NCBI GenBank assembly: GCA_002314885.1
Contig: DCHT01000051.1
Coordinates: 1-49,769 of the forward strand
From: Bacteroidales bacterium UBA1745
GTDB taxonomy: Bacteria; Bacteroidota; Bacteroidia; Bacteroidales; UBA932
Length of the DNA stretch: 49,769 nucleotides
Reading direction: 5' to 3'
Position 1 is the stretch's first letter. Every line of letters starts with the position of its first letter. A model generated the notes under the pieces. The model did no database searches, was not told where the DNA came from, and saw only the letters and a program-made list of their open reading frames with translations. Positions 42,801 through 49,769 of this stretch are shown piece after piece. A program made the position numbers and the translations under genes.

Positions 42801-43422
42801 CAACAAGGACAAGGCGTATGAATTTACATATATGTTCTGCGTACAGCTCGACGTGCCGGAAGGCGCTACCACCCTCATCGTTCCTGAGAACCGTCAGGTA
42901 GCTCTCTTCAGCGCAGTGGCAGTCCACGAAAGCAGTTCCACACAGCCAGCAAGCGACCAGCTCCGAATTGCAATAGAGAAGGCCGAGAAGCCAACGCTTT
43001 GCGAGGAACAGCTCTGTCTGGCCGCAAAGCATATCTGCGGATACAGCGGAGAGGCCCGTTCAAGCGAAAGTGCCAGGATGCTCGTGGACGAAGACACAGC
43101 CACCAAATGGTGCGATCCCGGCAAGGATGGAGAGAAATATGTAGCCTTCGACCTTGGCAGCACCAAGGGAATCAAAGGCTGGTACGTGCTCCACGCAGGT
43201 CGTGAAAGCAGGAACTACATCACAAAGGACTTCTGCCTCCAGGTGCGTACAAGCGAAGCCGACGAATGGAAGACAGTGGACGAAGTAAGGGGAAACCTCG
43301 AGAACGTAACGGACAGGACACTCGAGAAATCCGTAAGCGCACGCTTCGTCAGACTGGTTGTCACTGCCGGAGAGCAAGGTGGCAACAACATCTCCAGAAT
43401 CTACGAGTTTCAGCTCAGATAA
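39850..43422 (+). CDS. GH38 alpha-mannosidase with C-terminal F5/8-type domain
   Basis: A 1190-residue exported enzyme. An N-terminal signal is clear; cleavage after about residue 24 (SYG-Q) or lipidation at Cys19 are both possible. The GH38 catalytic domain has the zinc residues His34 and Asp36 (NAHLDSQWNWD) and the nucleophile Asp147 (FLPDCFGFG), with the HQFHDDLTGTS block further on. A central beta-sandwich follows (about 430-800). The last 130 residues form an F5/8 type C (discoidin-like) carbohydrate-binding domain (RMLVDEDTATKW). It would trim alpha-mannosides in the periplasm or at the surface. It is glued to der, the cytoplasmic GTPase, which is an odd partner. Confidence 0.9.
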   Translation: MKKLLLKTAAGLALSFAGCAVSYGQTIYMVSNAHLDSQWNWDVQTSINEYVPATLYRNLTLMERYPDYVFNCESGIKHQWMKEYYPDGFEKLRKYVQNGQWHISGSCWEASDANVPSTEALNRNILYGQQFYEQEFGVLSTDIFLPDCFGFGQQLPTVAAHCGLIGFSTQKLQWRNNPFYGQAKEPFPFGKWRGMDGSEIYVALQLGKYSRKFQGEDLSESEELVKHAARSPLNIGMFYYGVGDVGGSPTIPSVQSVMKGVEGKGPVKIISAASDQLFKDLAAQNLPVETWDGELLMDVHGTGCYTSQAAMKLFNRRNELLADAAERSSSTAELLTGSAYPVERMREIWRRFIWHQFHDDLTGTSIPRAYEFSWNDEIISLLQSQAVEETAVAAVAAQMDTRGAGESIVVYNPSAFARKDIVSLEGAFKVYDSNGKAVTCQISGGNTLFMADVQGIGFRVYSLKPAKSSASKARAAIAKSPLKISNSVYTVTVDTNGDITSILDKRSGRELVEAGKAIRLTANKDNKSHKWPAWEITKETVDGQFDGIYENVGISLYENGAIRKTIRIHKSLGESDLVQYVSLYEGEIADRIDIRTEVDWQSTNCLLKAEFPLGVSNPQARYDIGTGSLLRDNNTLTKYEVYAQQWADLTAEDGSYGVSIMNDCKYGWDKPADNTLRLTLLHTPETKNRYVYQDHQDLGHHEFTYSIVGHREDWNACGTVNKAERLNQPLRAFFTDAHPGKLGKSISMLNVPQGTSVKAFKKAEDGDGYIVRLYEVTGKAHKAELSFGQALASAEELNGIEKALGKTCPVSGKKLSLDLDAFALKTLRVRFSGAAEPNAAKQATLEIPYDTRAASYNSFRADGNFDASGNSYAAELLPESILHRGINFPLADPMGLSALRCNGEQIRLPEGRWNKLYLLVAATRSDLLVPFKFSNGNEAVGESEAYVPYFSGFVGQWGHTGHTEGFIKDADIAYVGTHTHSLEGNKDKAYEFTYMFCVQLDVPEGATTLIVPENRQVALFSAVAVHESSSTQPASDQLRIAIEKAEKPTLCEEQLCLAAKHICGYSGEARSSESARMLVDEDTATKWCDPGKDGEKYVAFDLGSTKGIKGWYVLHAGRESRNYITKDFCLQVRTSEADEWKTVDEVRGNLENVTDRTLEKSVSARFVRLVVTAGEQGGNNISRIYEFQLR

Positions 43423-43432
43423 AAGGCGTGTT

Positions 43433-43517
43433 CCCGTTTTGAACTAAAACTTGCCCTTATTCCGATTATGAAAAATTTGAAAAATCGGAAAGGTGCTTAT
43501 AATGTACAAAAAACGGG
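43433..43517 (+). other. Possible folded 3' region after the GH38 gene
   Basis: CCCGTTTT (43433-43440) can pair with AAAACGGG (43510-43517), enclosing a hairpin with a 7-bp stem (TTCCGAT 43460-43466, ATCGGAA 43484-43490). A 23-codon reading frame (43468-43539, a basic peptide) runs through the right half. I see no clear T-tract, so it is not an obvious terminator. It may be a 3' UTR structure. Confidence 0.35.
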
Positions 43518-43555
43518 TATTTACGTACTATTTACTTAAAAATTGCAACTTAAAG

Positions 43556-43586
43556 TTTGGTGCATAATAATAAATCATTACCTTTG
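43556..43586 (+). promoter_or_regulatory. Strong Bacteroidetes promoter of the orphan RNA
   Basis: TTTG (43556-43559) and TACCTTTG (43579-43586) are separated by 19 bases, matching the phylum's TTTG-N19/20-TAnnTTTG layout. The TTTGG after the AAAG and the ACCTTTGC core are typical of strong promoters. No protein gene follows on the plus strand before the convergent acyl-CoA ligase gene. Confidence 0.75.
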
Positions 43587-43589
43587 CTA

Positions 43590-43688
43590 TCGGACAAAGG
43601 GGAAGTGATTTTTCCGATGCCCATTTGTTAAGTTCGTTTTATATACTAGTGCGGTTCCTTGGGGAGGGAACCGCACTATCATTTTATA
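43590..43688 (+). ncRNA. Predicted orphan small RNA, about 90-100 nt
   Basis: It begins just after the promoter at 43579-43586 and ends at the hairpin of 43647-43678. The 5' part has a stem ATCGGA (43589-43594) / TCCGAT (43613-43618). Its loop sequence CAAAGGG (43595-43601) can pair with CCC-A-TTTG (43620-43627), which would form a pseudoknot. The 3' end is the terminator hairpin. It does not show the SRP RNA tetraloop motif, the tmRNA ends or the RNase P core. I know no matching family, so the function is open. Confidence 0.55.
43647..43678 (+). terminator. 12-bp perfect hairpin closing the intergenic region
   Basis: TAGTGCGGTTCC pairs perfectly with GGAACCGCACTA around an 8-base loop. The following TCATTTTATAAT is only a weak T-tract. 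It can end transcripts from the left, and on the other strand it lies just past the stop of the acyl-CoA ligase gene, so it may serve both directions. Confidence 0.65.
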
Positions 43689-43711
43689 ATATGTACGCGC
43701 ACGCGCGATTC

Positions 43712-45634
43712 TTAAAACCAGCGGGAAAGAGAGGCGAGGTTGGAAGGATTGACGATGTTCTTGCCTTCCGGAGTGTAAGCCACCTTCATAGCCTCGGCAG
43801 CAGCCTCCTCGACCTTCCTGCGGACCATCTTGGAAGTACTGTTGAGCTGACCGTTTGCAGCGGTGAAAGGCTCTGGGAGCACAACCACTGCGGCTGGGAG
43901 CCAGCGGTCAGGGAACATACCGGCCTTTGCGCCACCCTTGCGGAAGATGTTCACTTCTGCCTGAAGCTTCTCGAGCATCTTGGTCCTAGCCTCTTCGGAG
44001 TTCAGGTCAAGGCCTGGGCACTCGGCCTGGATATAGGCCTTGAGAGCATCCCTGTTAGGCACGGCAAGGAGAATGGTATAAGGATCCTGGTTGTTGTGGA
44101 GAACGGCTCCGTCGATGAACTTGGAGCTTTCCACGTAGGACTCCTCCATAAGTTCCGGAGAGTACTTCTCGCCGTCTGCAGAGATGAGCAGAGCCTTGAA
44201 GCGACCGACCACATAGAGTATGCGCCTGTCCTTAGGCCAGATATAACCCATATCGCCTGTATGGAGCCAGCCGTCCACGATAGTCTTGGCGGTGGTTTCA
44301 GGATTCTTCCAGTAGCCGGCCATCACGTTCTCGCCCCTTACTACGATCTCGCCGAGTTCGCCATCAGCGACCTCCTTGCCCTCGGAGTCGCAGATCTTGC
44401 AGTCCATAGGCTGCACGGTGCGGCCAGAGGATCCCATCACGTAGCGGACAGGAGAGTTGGCGCAGATGATAGGGGTAGCCTCGCTGAGGCCGTATCCCTG
44501 ATAGATTGGAATTCCAATCGCGTAGTAGTATCTCTGGAGATCGATGTCAAGCAGCGCACCGCCGCCCACGAAGAACTTCATACGTCCGCCGAAAGCAGCC
44601 TCGCGCACACCAGTGAACACGAGCTTGTCCATAAGGGCCATAATCGGCTTTCTCCAGAAGGCAAGGCCGCCCTTGTTATAGACTTCCTTGTTGTATTTGA
44701 TTGCGTTCTTGACGGCGAAGTTGTAGAGCTTCTGCACGGTAGGGCTCTTCTTGGCGATACCGGCCTCGATGCCCTTCTTGAAGTTCTTGCTGAGCGCAGG
44801 AACGGAGAGCATCACGTGAGGACGTACCTCCTTGATGGTGGTCGGAATGTTGCGGAGGGTCTCCATACCGCCCTTGCCCGCAGGCACAGTGGCGATGGAA
44901 GCACCTGAGTACATCATAATATAGAAGCCTGCCACGTGAGCGAAGCAGTGGTCGAGAGGCAGGATGATGAGCATCACATAGTCGTTAGGGATTGTGATGG
45001 CCGTCGCTGCCTGCTCCACGTTTGCGGTGTAGTTGCGGTGAGTGAGGAGTATACCCTTAGGGTCTGCAGTGGTACCGGAGGTGTAGCTGATGTTCGCATA
45101 GTCGTCCGGACCGATGGAAGTGTAGCGAGCCACGAATTCATCGTTGTGCTCAGCGAGGAAAGCCTCGCCCTGAGCGACGACTGCATCGTAGGTGATTTCC
45201 TTCTCTTCGTATGATTCGAGTTCGTCGAACACGATCACGCGCTCAACTCCCGGGCACTGGTCCATAATGCGGCGGACCTTAGGAAGCTGGTTGCGGGACA
45301 CCATTACGAACTTGGCCTCGGAGTGCTGGATTCGGAACACGAGGTCCTGGTCGCCAAGGCTGACGGAGAGAGGCACGTTGACGGCTCCCGTATAGAGGAT
45401 GCCGAGTTCGCCTATCACCCATCTGTTGCGTCCTTCAGAGAGGAGTGCCACTTTTTCGCCTTTCTCAAGGCCGAGTGTCATAAGACCGGCAGCTACCTTG
45501 TAGGCCTGCTCTTTGGTCTGTGCGAAGGTGGTCTCAGTCCAGACACCTTCAACTTTTTCGCGGAGGAAAGTCCTTTCAGCATTCTTGCTGCAGTGCTTTT
45601 CCACGAACTGTACGATTGTGAGTCTTTCAGTCAT
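43712..45634 (-). CDS. Long-chain acyl-CoA ligase (AMP-binding)
   Basis: A 640-residue adenylate-forming enzyme activating fatty acids with CoA. The AMP-binding P-loop motif YTSGTTADPKG and the later GYGLSEATP and DGWLHTGDMGYIWP blocks are present, and the C-terminal catalytic lysine region is complete. No signal peptide, so cytoplasmic or membrane-attached. Bacteroidetes commonly carry such a gene for lipid recycling. It starts 13 bases after the deoxynucleoside kinase stop, so both probably share a promoter, although no functional link is evident. Confidence 0.92.
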   Translation of the reverse strand: MTERLTIVQFVEKHCSKNAERTFLREKVEGVWTETTFAQTKEQAYKVAAGLMTLGLEKGEKVALLSEGRNRWVIGELGILYTGAVNVPLSVSLGDQDLVFRIQHSEAKFVMVSRNQLPKVRRIMDQCPGVERVIVFDELESYEEKEITYDAVVAQGEAFLAEHNDEFVARYTSIGPDDYANISYTSGTTADPKGILLTHRNYTANVEQAATAITIPNDYVMLIILPLDHCFAHVAGFYIMMYSGASIATVPAGKGGMETLRNIPTTIKEVRPHVMLSVPALSKNFKKGIEAGIAKKSPTVQKLYNFAVKNAIKYNKEVYNKGGLAFWRKPIMALMDKLVFTGVREAAFGGRMKFFVGGGALLDIDLQRYYYAIGIPIYQGYGLSEATPIICANSPVRYVMGSSGRTVQPMDCKICDSEGKEVADGELGEIVVRGENVMAGYWKNPETTAKTIVDGWLHTGDMGYIWPKDRRILYVVGRFKALLISADGEKYSPELMEESYVESSKFIDGAVLHNNQDPYTILLAVPNRDALKAYIQAECPGLDLNSEEARTKMLEKLQAEVNIFRKGGAKAGMFPDRWLPAAVVVLPEPFTAANGQLNSTSKMVRRKVEEAAAEAMKVAYTPEGKNIVNPSNLASLSRWF

Positions 45635-45647
45635 TGTCTAAAATAGG

Positions 45648-46268
45648 TTATTCCTGAGGGAAGAGTCCGAAGAGTTCCGCGTTGATCTTGTCGCAGACTT
45701 CCTGGAAGTCCTCTGGTCGATTTTCAAATTTGATCCTGTCGACATCCAGCACAAGAAGTCTGTGAGGATAGTCCTTCACCCAAGCCTCGTATTTCTCGTT
45801 GAGGCCGGTGATGTAGTCAATCCTGATGCTCTTCTCGTACTCACGGCCCCTCTTCTGGATCTGAGCCACGAGGTTAGGAATGCTGGAGCGGAGGTAGATC
45901 ATAAGGTCCGGTGGATTCACCAGGGACATCATCAGGTCGAAGAGATCCGAATAGTTCTCGAAGTCCCTTGATGACATCAGCCCCATTGAATGGAGGTTCG
46001 GAGCAAATATGCGCGCATCCTCATAGATGGTACGGTCCTGGATGATCACGTCCTTGCACTTTGAGATGTCCACGACATCCTTGAAGCGCTTGTTGAGGAA
46101 GTATATCTGAAGGTTGAAGGACCATCTCTCCATATCGTCATAGAAATCCGCGAGATATGGGTTGTAGTCAACGGACTCGAACTTCGGCGTCCATCCGTAC
46201 TGGGCTGCGAGCATCTTTGTCAGCGTTGTTTTTCCGCTGCCGATGTTTCCGGCTATTGCTATATGCAT
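45648..46268 (-). CDS. Deoxynucleoside kinase
   Basis: A 206-residue kinase of the dNK/dCK family (deoxyadenosine/deoxyguanosine kinase-like). Visible: the P-loop GNIGSGKT (7-14), the DRTIYEDARIF block (catalytic Asp-Arg region) and the lid-like stretch with RGREYEKSI. It phosphorylates deoxynucleosides for salvage. The base specificity cannot be set by eye. It is first of the two-gene unit with the acyl-CoA ligase, transcribed away from the MBL-fold gene. Confidence 0.9.
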   Translation of the reverse strand: MHIAIAGNIGSGKTTLTKMLAAQYGWTPKFESVDYNPYLADFYDDMERWSFNLQIYFLNKRFKDVVDISKCKDVIIQDRTIYEDARIFAPNLHSMGLMSSRDFENYSDLFDLMMSLVNPPDLMIYLRSSIPNLVAQIQKRGREYEKSIRIDYITGLNEKYEAWVKDYPHRLLVLDVDRIKFENRPEDFQEVCDKINAELFGLFPQE

Positions 46269-46290
46269 AATTCTTCGTTAATTATTTTGA

Positions 46291-46308
46291 CAAAAATAAG
46301 TATTTTTG
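46291..46308. promoter_or_regulatory. Perfect palindrome with divergent -7 boxes
   Basis: CAAAAATAAGTATTTTTG is an 8-bp inverted repeat around AG. Each strand reads TATTTTTG, a TAnnTTTG match: minus for the kinase gene (ATG 22 bases away), plus for the MBL-fold gene (ATG 33 bases away). The boxes are 2 bases apart, so the two promoters would exclude each other. Clear -33 elements were not seen. Confidence 0.55.
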
Positions 46309-46341
46309 TAGAGAATTAAAAAGAATTTGACCAACTGATAT

Positions 46342-46992
46342 ATGCTCCAGATAAAGGACTTCCAATTCAACGCCTTCCAGTGCAATTGCTTCGTGATTTG
46401 GGATGAGACCCGGGAATGCGTCATCTGCGACCCGGGAATGATCGACGTAAGCGAGAAGAGAATGCTTGCTGACTTCATTGAAGAAAACGGCCTCTCCCCG
46501 AAGGCAGTACTCCTCACCCACGGCCACGGCGACCATATTTACGGCGTGAAATTCTGCGTGGACACATATAGTGTGCCCGTATATATGGATCCGGCTGACT
46601 GGGCCACGAGCCGTGAACACGTGGGATTCTGCCAGCAGCTCGGGCTTCCGGAACTGGAACTCGATTACGAGACCATCGACGTCAAGGAAGAGGACATCAT
46701 ACACTTCGGCAATCACGAGTTCATAGTGATTTCCACCCCAGGACACACTCCTGGCGGGGTATGCTACCTCTGCATCGACGAGAAGCTGATACTCACGGGA
46801 GACACCCTCTTCCGCGGAACCATCGGGCGCACCGACCTGTCCGGTGGAGACTACGACACCCTTATGACCAACATCAAGGGCAAGCTGATGGGCCTGGCCG
46901 GCGACATTGACGTTCTGCCAGGTCACGGCGGATGCACGACCATCGCCGACGAGGTCCAGAAAAATCCGTTCCTTGCGCCTTTCAACGAATAG
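46342..46992 (+). CDS. MBL-fold metallo-hydrolase (glyoxalase II-like)
   Basis: A 216-residue zinc-dependent hydrolase of the metallo-beta-lactamase fold. It has the HxHxDH motif THGHGDHIYG (His60, His62, Asp64, His65), then TPGHTPGG, TGDTLF and LPGHGG, giving a complete two-metal site. The family is close to hydroxyacylglutathione hydrolase, but bacteria of this phylum may use other thiols, so the substrate is uncertain. No signal peptide. It precedes uvrA by 3 bases on the same strand. Confidence 0.9.
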   Translation: MLQIKDFQFNAFQCNCFVIWDETRECVICDPGMIDVSEKRMLADFIEENGLSPKAVLLTHGHGDHIYGVKFCVDTYSVPVYMDPADWATSREHVGFCQQLGLPELELDYETIDVKEEDIIHFGNHEFIVISTPGHTPGGVCYLCIDEKLILTGDTLFRGTIGRTDLSGGDYDTLMTNIKGKLMGLAGDIDVLPGHGGCTTIADEVQKNPFLAPFNE

Positions 46993-46995
46993 CAG

Positions 46996-49743
46996 ATGGA
47001 CGACGGCAAGATAAAGATTTCAGGCGCCAGGGCGCACAACCTCCAGGGAGTCTCCCTCGACATCCCCAGAGGCAAGTTCATCGTCGTCACCGGACTGAGC
47101 GGCAGCGGCAAGTCATCCCTCGCCTTCGACACCATCTACGCTGAAGGCCAGAGACGCTATATGGACACCCTGTCCACATACGCAAAACACTTTATGGGCA
47201 TACTCGAGAAGCCTGACGTGGAGAGCATCGAAGGCCTCAGCCCCATCATCGCCATCGAACAGAAGACCACGGGCAACAACCCGCGCTCCACGGTGGGCAC
47301 GATCACTGAAATCTACGACTTCCTGCGACTGCTCTACGCCAGGGCCTCCAAGGCCTACTCCCCTGCCACAGGCAAGGAGATGGTGCGCTACAATGACGAG
47401 CAGATCGTGGACCTGATAATGGCCAGATATTCCGGCCGCAAATGCTACCTCCTGGCCCCTCTCGTGAGGGGACGAAAAGGTCACTACAAAGAGTTGCTGG
47501 CACAGCTTCGCAAGCGTGGCTACAACCAGGCCCGCATCGATGGTGAGCTGGTGGAACTCGCTGAGATAGAATCACTTGACAGATACAAAGCTCACTTCAT
47601 AGAGCTCGTTGTCGACAGACTGAAACCACAGGAAGGCGACGAGAAGAGAGTTCGCACTTCGCTGGCCACTGCCCTGAATTTCGGCAAGGGTTCCGTGTCT
47701 GTGATGGATATGGAAAGCGGCGAACTCAGCCACTACTCGAAGAACCTCGTCTGCCCGGACACGGGAATGTCGCTGCCGCAGCCGGCGCCTCATTCCTTCT
47801 CGTTCAATTCGCCTCAGGGCTACTGCCAGCACTGCAAGGGCCTCGGAATGATAGTGGACGTGGATATGAATACCATAGTCCCGGACCGCAACGTCTCCAT
47901 CGCTGACGGAGGCATCGTTCCTCTCGGAGCAATCAGGGAAAACAAGAAATTCGACATCATACGCGCAATATCAAGGAAATACGGATTCTCGCTCTATGAC
48001 CCGATCGCGGACATTCCGGAGGAGATCCTTTCCCTCATAATCTTCGGCTCGGACGAACTGTTCCGCGTCGGAGAAGGCAATCAGTCGGAGATGCGCAGTT
48101 TCGACGGCATAGTGGAGGACATTGAGGACAAGGTGGTCTGCCCTGTCTGCAACGGAACCCGCCTCAACCAGGAGACAAGCTACTTCAAGATAGACGGCAA
48201 GACCATATCCGAGGTTGCCGCAATGGAAATCAGCAGTCTGAAGGAATGGCTGGACAGCGTGGAAGACAATATGGGAGAAAGGGAGAAAGCCATAGGCCGC
48301 GACATACTCAAGGAACTTCGCGAAAGGGTGAACTTCCTGCTGGACGTGGGTCTAGACTATCTTTCCCTCGACCGTCCGACCCAGTCCCTTTCCGGCGGTG
48401 AGAGCCAGCGAATCAGACTTGCGACCCAGATAGGTTCCAAGCTGGTGAACGTGCTCTACATCCTCGACGAGCCATCCATAGGCCTGCACCAGAGGGACAA
48501 CCGCAAGCTCATATCCTCGCTCAGGAAGCTCCGCGACGAGGGCAACACGGTGATGGTAGTGGAGCACGACGCAGAGACTATGCTCTCCGCAGACTGGCTC
48601 GTGGACGTCGGTCCCGGAGCCGGCAGCGAAGGCGGAAAGATCTGCTACAACGGCCCTGTACCGACGCCGGAAGGCGCATCGTCGGCCACGCTTGACTACC
48701 TGACCGGCAAACGTGAGATCGAAGTGCCCAAGACCCGCCGCAAAGGCAGCGGAGAAGTCCTGAGCATACACGGGGCCTGCGGCAACAACCTCAAGAATCT
48801 CAGCGTGGACTTCCCTCTCGGCTGTCTCATAGGCATCAGCGGAGTCAGCGGCAGCGGCAAGTCCAGCCTCATAAACGAGACCCTCGTCCCAATCCTGAAG
48901 AGCAAGTTCTACAGGTCCAAGGAGCGCCCGCTTCCATATTCCAAGATCAGCGGAACCTCCCACATCGACAAACTGATAGAGGTGGACCAGAGCGCCATAG
49001 GAAAGACTCCAAGGAGCAATCCGGCTACATTCACTGGAGTGTTTAACGACATACGCGACCTCTTTGAGGCCACGCCCGATGCCAAGGTACGAGGCTTCAA
49101 GGCCGGACGTTTCTCATTCAACGTTGCCGGCGGCCGCTGCGAGGAGTGCAAGGGAGCCGGCATCAAGGTCATAGAGATGAATTTCCTGCCTTCGGTGAAC
49201 GTTGTCTGCAACGAGTGCCGTGGCCGCAGATACAAGGAGGACACCCTCGCCGTCAAGTACAAGGGAAAGAACATCAACGACGTGCTGGAGATGCCTATCA
49301 GCGAGGCCTACGAGTTCTTCAAAGGCATCCCGAAGATATCCGCCAAGCTCAAGGCTATGGTGGACGTGGGACTTGGATACGTGCGTCTCGGGCAGTCCGC
49401 CGTCACGCTTTCAGGCGGTGAAAGCCAGCGAATGAAACTGGCCGCCGAACTCAGCAAGAAGGGCACGGGAAGCACTCTCTACGTTATGGACGAGCCTACG
49501 ACCGGCCTCCATTTCGAAGATATCAAGATACTCCTGGATGTGATGAGACAGCTCGTGGAGCAAGGCAACACCGTCATAGTCATCGAGCACAACCTGGACA
49601 TCCTCAAGAGCGTCGACTATCTCATCGACCTCGGTCCTGAAGGCGGTCGCCGCGGCGGCACCATCGTCGCCCAGGGCACACCAGAGCAGGTAGCAAAAGA
49701 CCCGGCGTCTGTCACCGGGCCTTATCTGAAGGAGATATTATGA
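46996..49743 (+). CDS. uvrA: Excinuclease ABC subunit A
   Basis: A 915-residue DNA-damage sensor of nucleotide excision repair, with two ABC ATPase modules. The first Walker A is GLSGSGKS (33-40) and the second GVSGSGKS. Both LSGGESQR signatures are intact. The UvrB-binding region (about 125-200, LLAPLVRGRKGHYKELL) is present, so this is the canonical UvrA rather than a UvrA2 lacking that domain. Zinc-binding cysteine pairs are Cys277/280 with Cys382/385, and CEEC/CNEC in the second half. It is probably co-transcribed with the MBL-fold gene and ends at a good terminator. Confidence 0.97.
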   Translation: MDDGKIKISGARAHNLQGVSLDIPRGKFIVVTGLSGSGKSSLAFDTIYAEGQRRYMDTLSTYAKHFMGILEKPDVESIEGLSPIIAIEQKTTGNNPRSTVGTITEIYDFLRLLYARASKAYSPATGKEMVRYNDEQIVDLIMARYSGRKCYLLAPLVRGRKGHYKELLAQLRKRGYNQARIDGELVELAEIESLDRYKAHFIELVVDRLKPQEGDEKRVRTSLATALNFGKGSVSVMDMESGELSHYSKNLVCPDTGMSLPQPAPHSFSFNSPQGYCQHCKGLGMIVDVDMNTIVPDRNVSIADGGIVPLGAIRENKKFDIIRAISRKYGFSLYDPIADIPEEILSLIIFGSDELFRVGEGNQSEMRSFDGIVEDIEDKVVCPVCNGTRLNQETSYFKIDGKTISEVAAMEISSLKEWLDSVEDNMGEREKAIGRDILKELRERVNFLLDVGLDYLSLDRPTQSLSGGESQRIRLATQIGSKLVNVLYILDEPSIGLHQRDNRKLISSLRKLRDEGNTVMVVEHDAETMLSADWLVDVGPGAGSEGGKICYNGPVPTPEGASSATLDYLTGKREIEVPKTRRKGSGEVLSIHGACGNNLKNLSVDFPLGCLIGISGVSGSGKSSLINETLVPILKSKFYRSKERPLPYSKISGTSHIDKLIEVDQSAIGKTPRSNPATFTGVFNDIRDLFEATPDAKVRGFKAGRFSFNVAGGRCEECKGAGIKVIEMNFLPSVNVVCNECRGRRYKEDTLAVKYKGKNINDVLEMPISEAYEFFKGIPKISAKLKAMVDVGLGYVRLGQSAVTLSGGESQRMKLAAELSKKGTGSTLYVMDEPTTGLHFEDIKILLDVMRQLVEQGNTVIVIEHNLDILKSVDYLIDLGPEGGRRGGTIVAQGTPEQVAKDPASVTGPYLKEIL

Positions 49744-49744
49744 A

Positions 49745-49769
49745 AAAAGCGACCCGCAGGTCGCTTTTT
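49745..49769 (+). terminator. Intrinsic terminator after uvrA
   Basis: The stem AAAGCGACC / GGTCGCTTT (49746-49754 with 49759-49767) closes a CGCA loop and runs into a T-tract that continues to the window edge. It begins two bases after the uvrA stop codon. The A-tract on the left makes it potentially bidirectional. Confidence 0.85.

Noticed and set aside
43590..43690. SRP (4.5S) RNA, tmRNA or RNase P RNA in the intergenic gap
   Set aside because: No GGAA-type tetraloop with the flanking SRP bulges, no tmRNA acceptor-like ends, and too short for RNase P.
43625..44908. A 427-codon plus-strand frame overlapping the acyl-CoA ligase gene
   Set aside because: It begins inside the orphan-RNA region and runs antisense through a clear ligase gene, with no domain motif.
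1..49769. tRNA genes, CRISPR arrays, insertion sequences and prophage genes
   Set aside because: The gaps are too short or lack cloverleaf, repeat-spacer or terminal inverted-repeat structure, and no transposase or phage protein was recognised.

Overview
The window is chromosomal DNA of a member of the Bacteroidota, most likely the order Bacteroidales. The evidence is a SusC/SusD polysaccharide-utilisation locus, many lipoprotein signal peptides, and promoters of the phylum's TAnnTTTG (-7) type, one of them with a TTTG element 19 bases upstream. Core genes (ileS, dksA-like, lspA, greA, der, prs, engB, uvrA) also look Bacteroidetes-like. The genus cannot be named from sequence alone. Coding density is very high. 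I see no tRNA, rRNA, CRISPR array, insertion sequence or prophage.

Layout. (1) 1-12563: a lipoprotein of the tyrosine-phosphatase superfamily on the plus strand converges on a minus-strand glycan locus. In transcription order the locus is GH78 rhamnosidase-like, GH26, SusC, SusD, a surface glycan-binding lipoprotein with an internal duplication, and a second GH26. beta-Mannan is the likely substrate; no local regulator is present. (2) 12588-15901: yqeY (minus), then a CotH-type lipoprotein and an acyltransferase overlapping by 4 bases (plus). (3) 15902-21578: ileS-dksA-lspA (minus), divergent from cvpA-tsaB (plus). (4) 21581-23597: greA, HIT protein and a thioredoxin-fold lipoprotein without active-site cysteines. 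(5) 23707-36653: one long minus-strand run xseA-xseB-glgB-GH133 debranching enzyme-GT4-GH57-[glycogen synthase/phosphorylase fusion]-ribF, which is a nearly complete glycogen-turnover set. (6) 36718-43422: engB-prs-small Cys-tail membrane protein-der-GH38 alpha-mannosidase (plus). (7) 43423-43711: the only sizeable non-coding gap, with a good promoter and a perfect-stem hairpin that together predict an orphan small RNA of about 90-100 nt. (8) 43712-49743: acyl-CoA ligase and deoxynucleoside kinase (minus), divergent from an MBL-fold hydrolase and uvrA (plus), closed by a terminator.

How the genes work together. The SusCD locus would capture and import mannan-type oligosaccharides, with the GH26 and GH78 enzymes cutting outside or in the periplasm. 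The glycogen block would store and remobilise glucose. The remaining genes are housekeeping: translation, transcription elongation, DNA repair, ribosome assembly, nucleotide and flavin supply, and lipoprotein maturation.

Points most worth a second look: the orphan RNA at 43579-43690, the glycogen synthase-phosphorylase fusion, symmetric back-to-back promoters between divergent genes, a promoter-hairpin-T-tract arrangement in the greA leader, and the small cysteine-tail protein in the GTPase operon.
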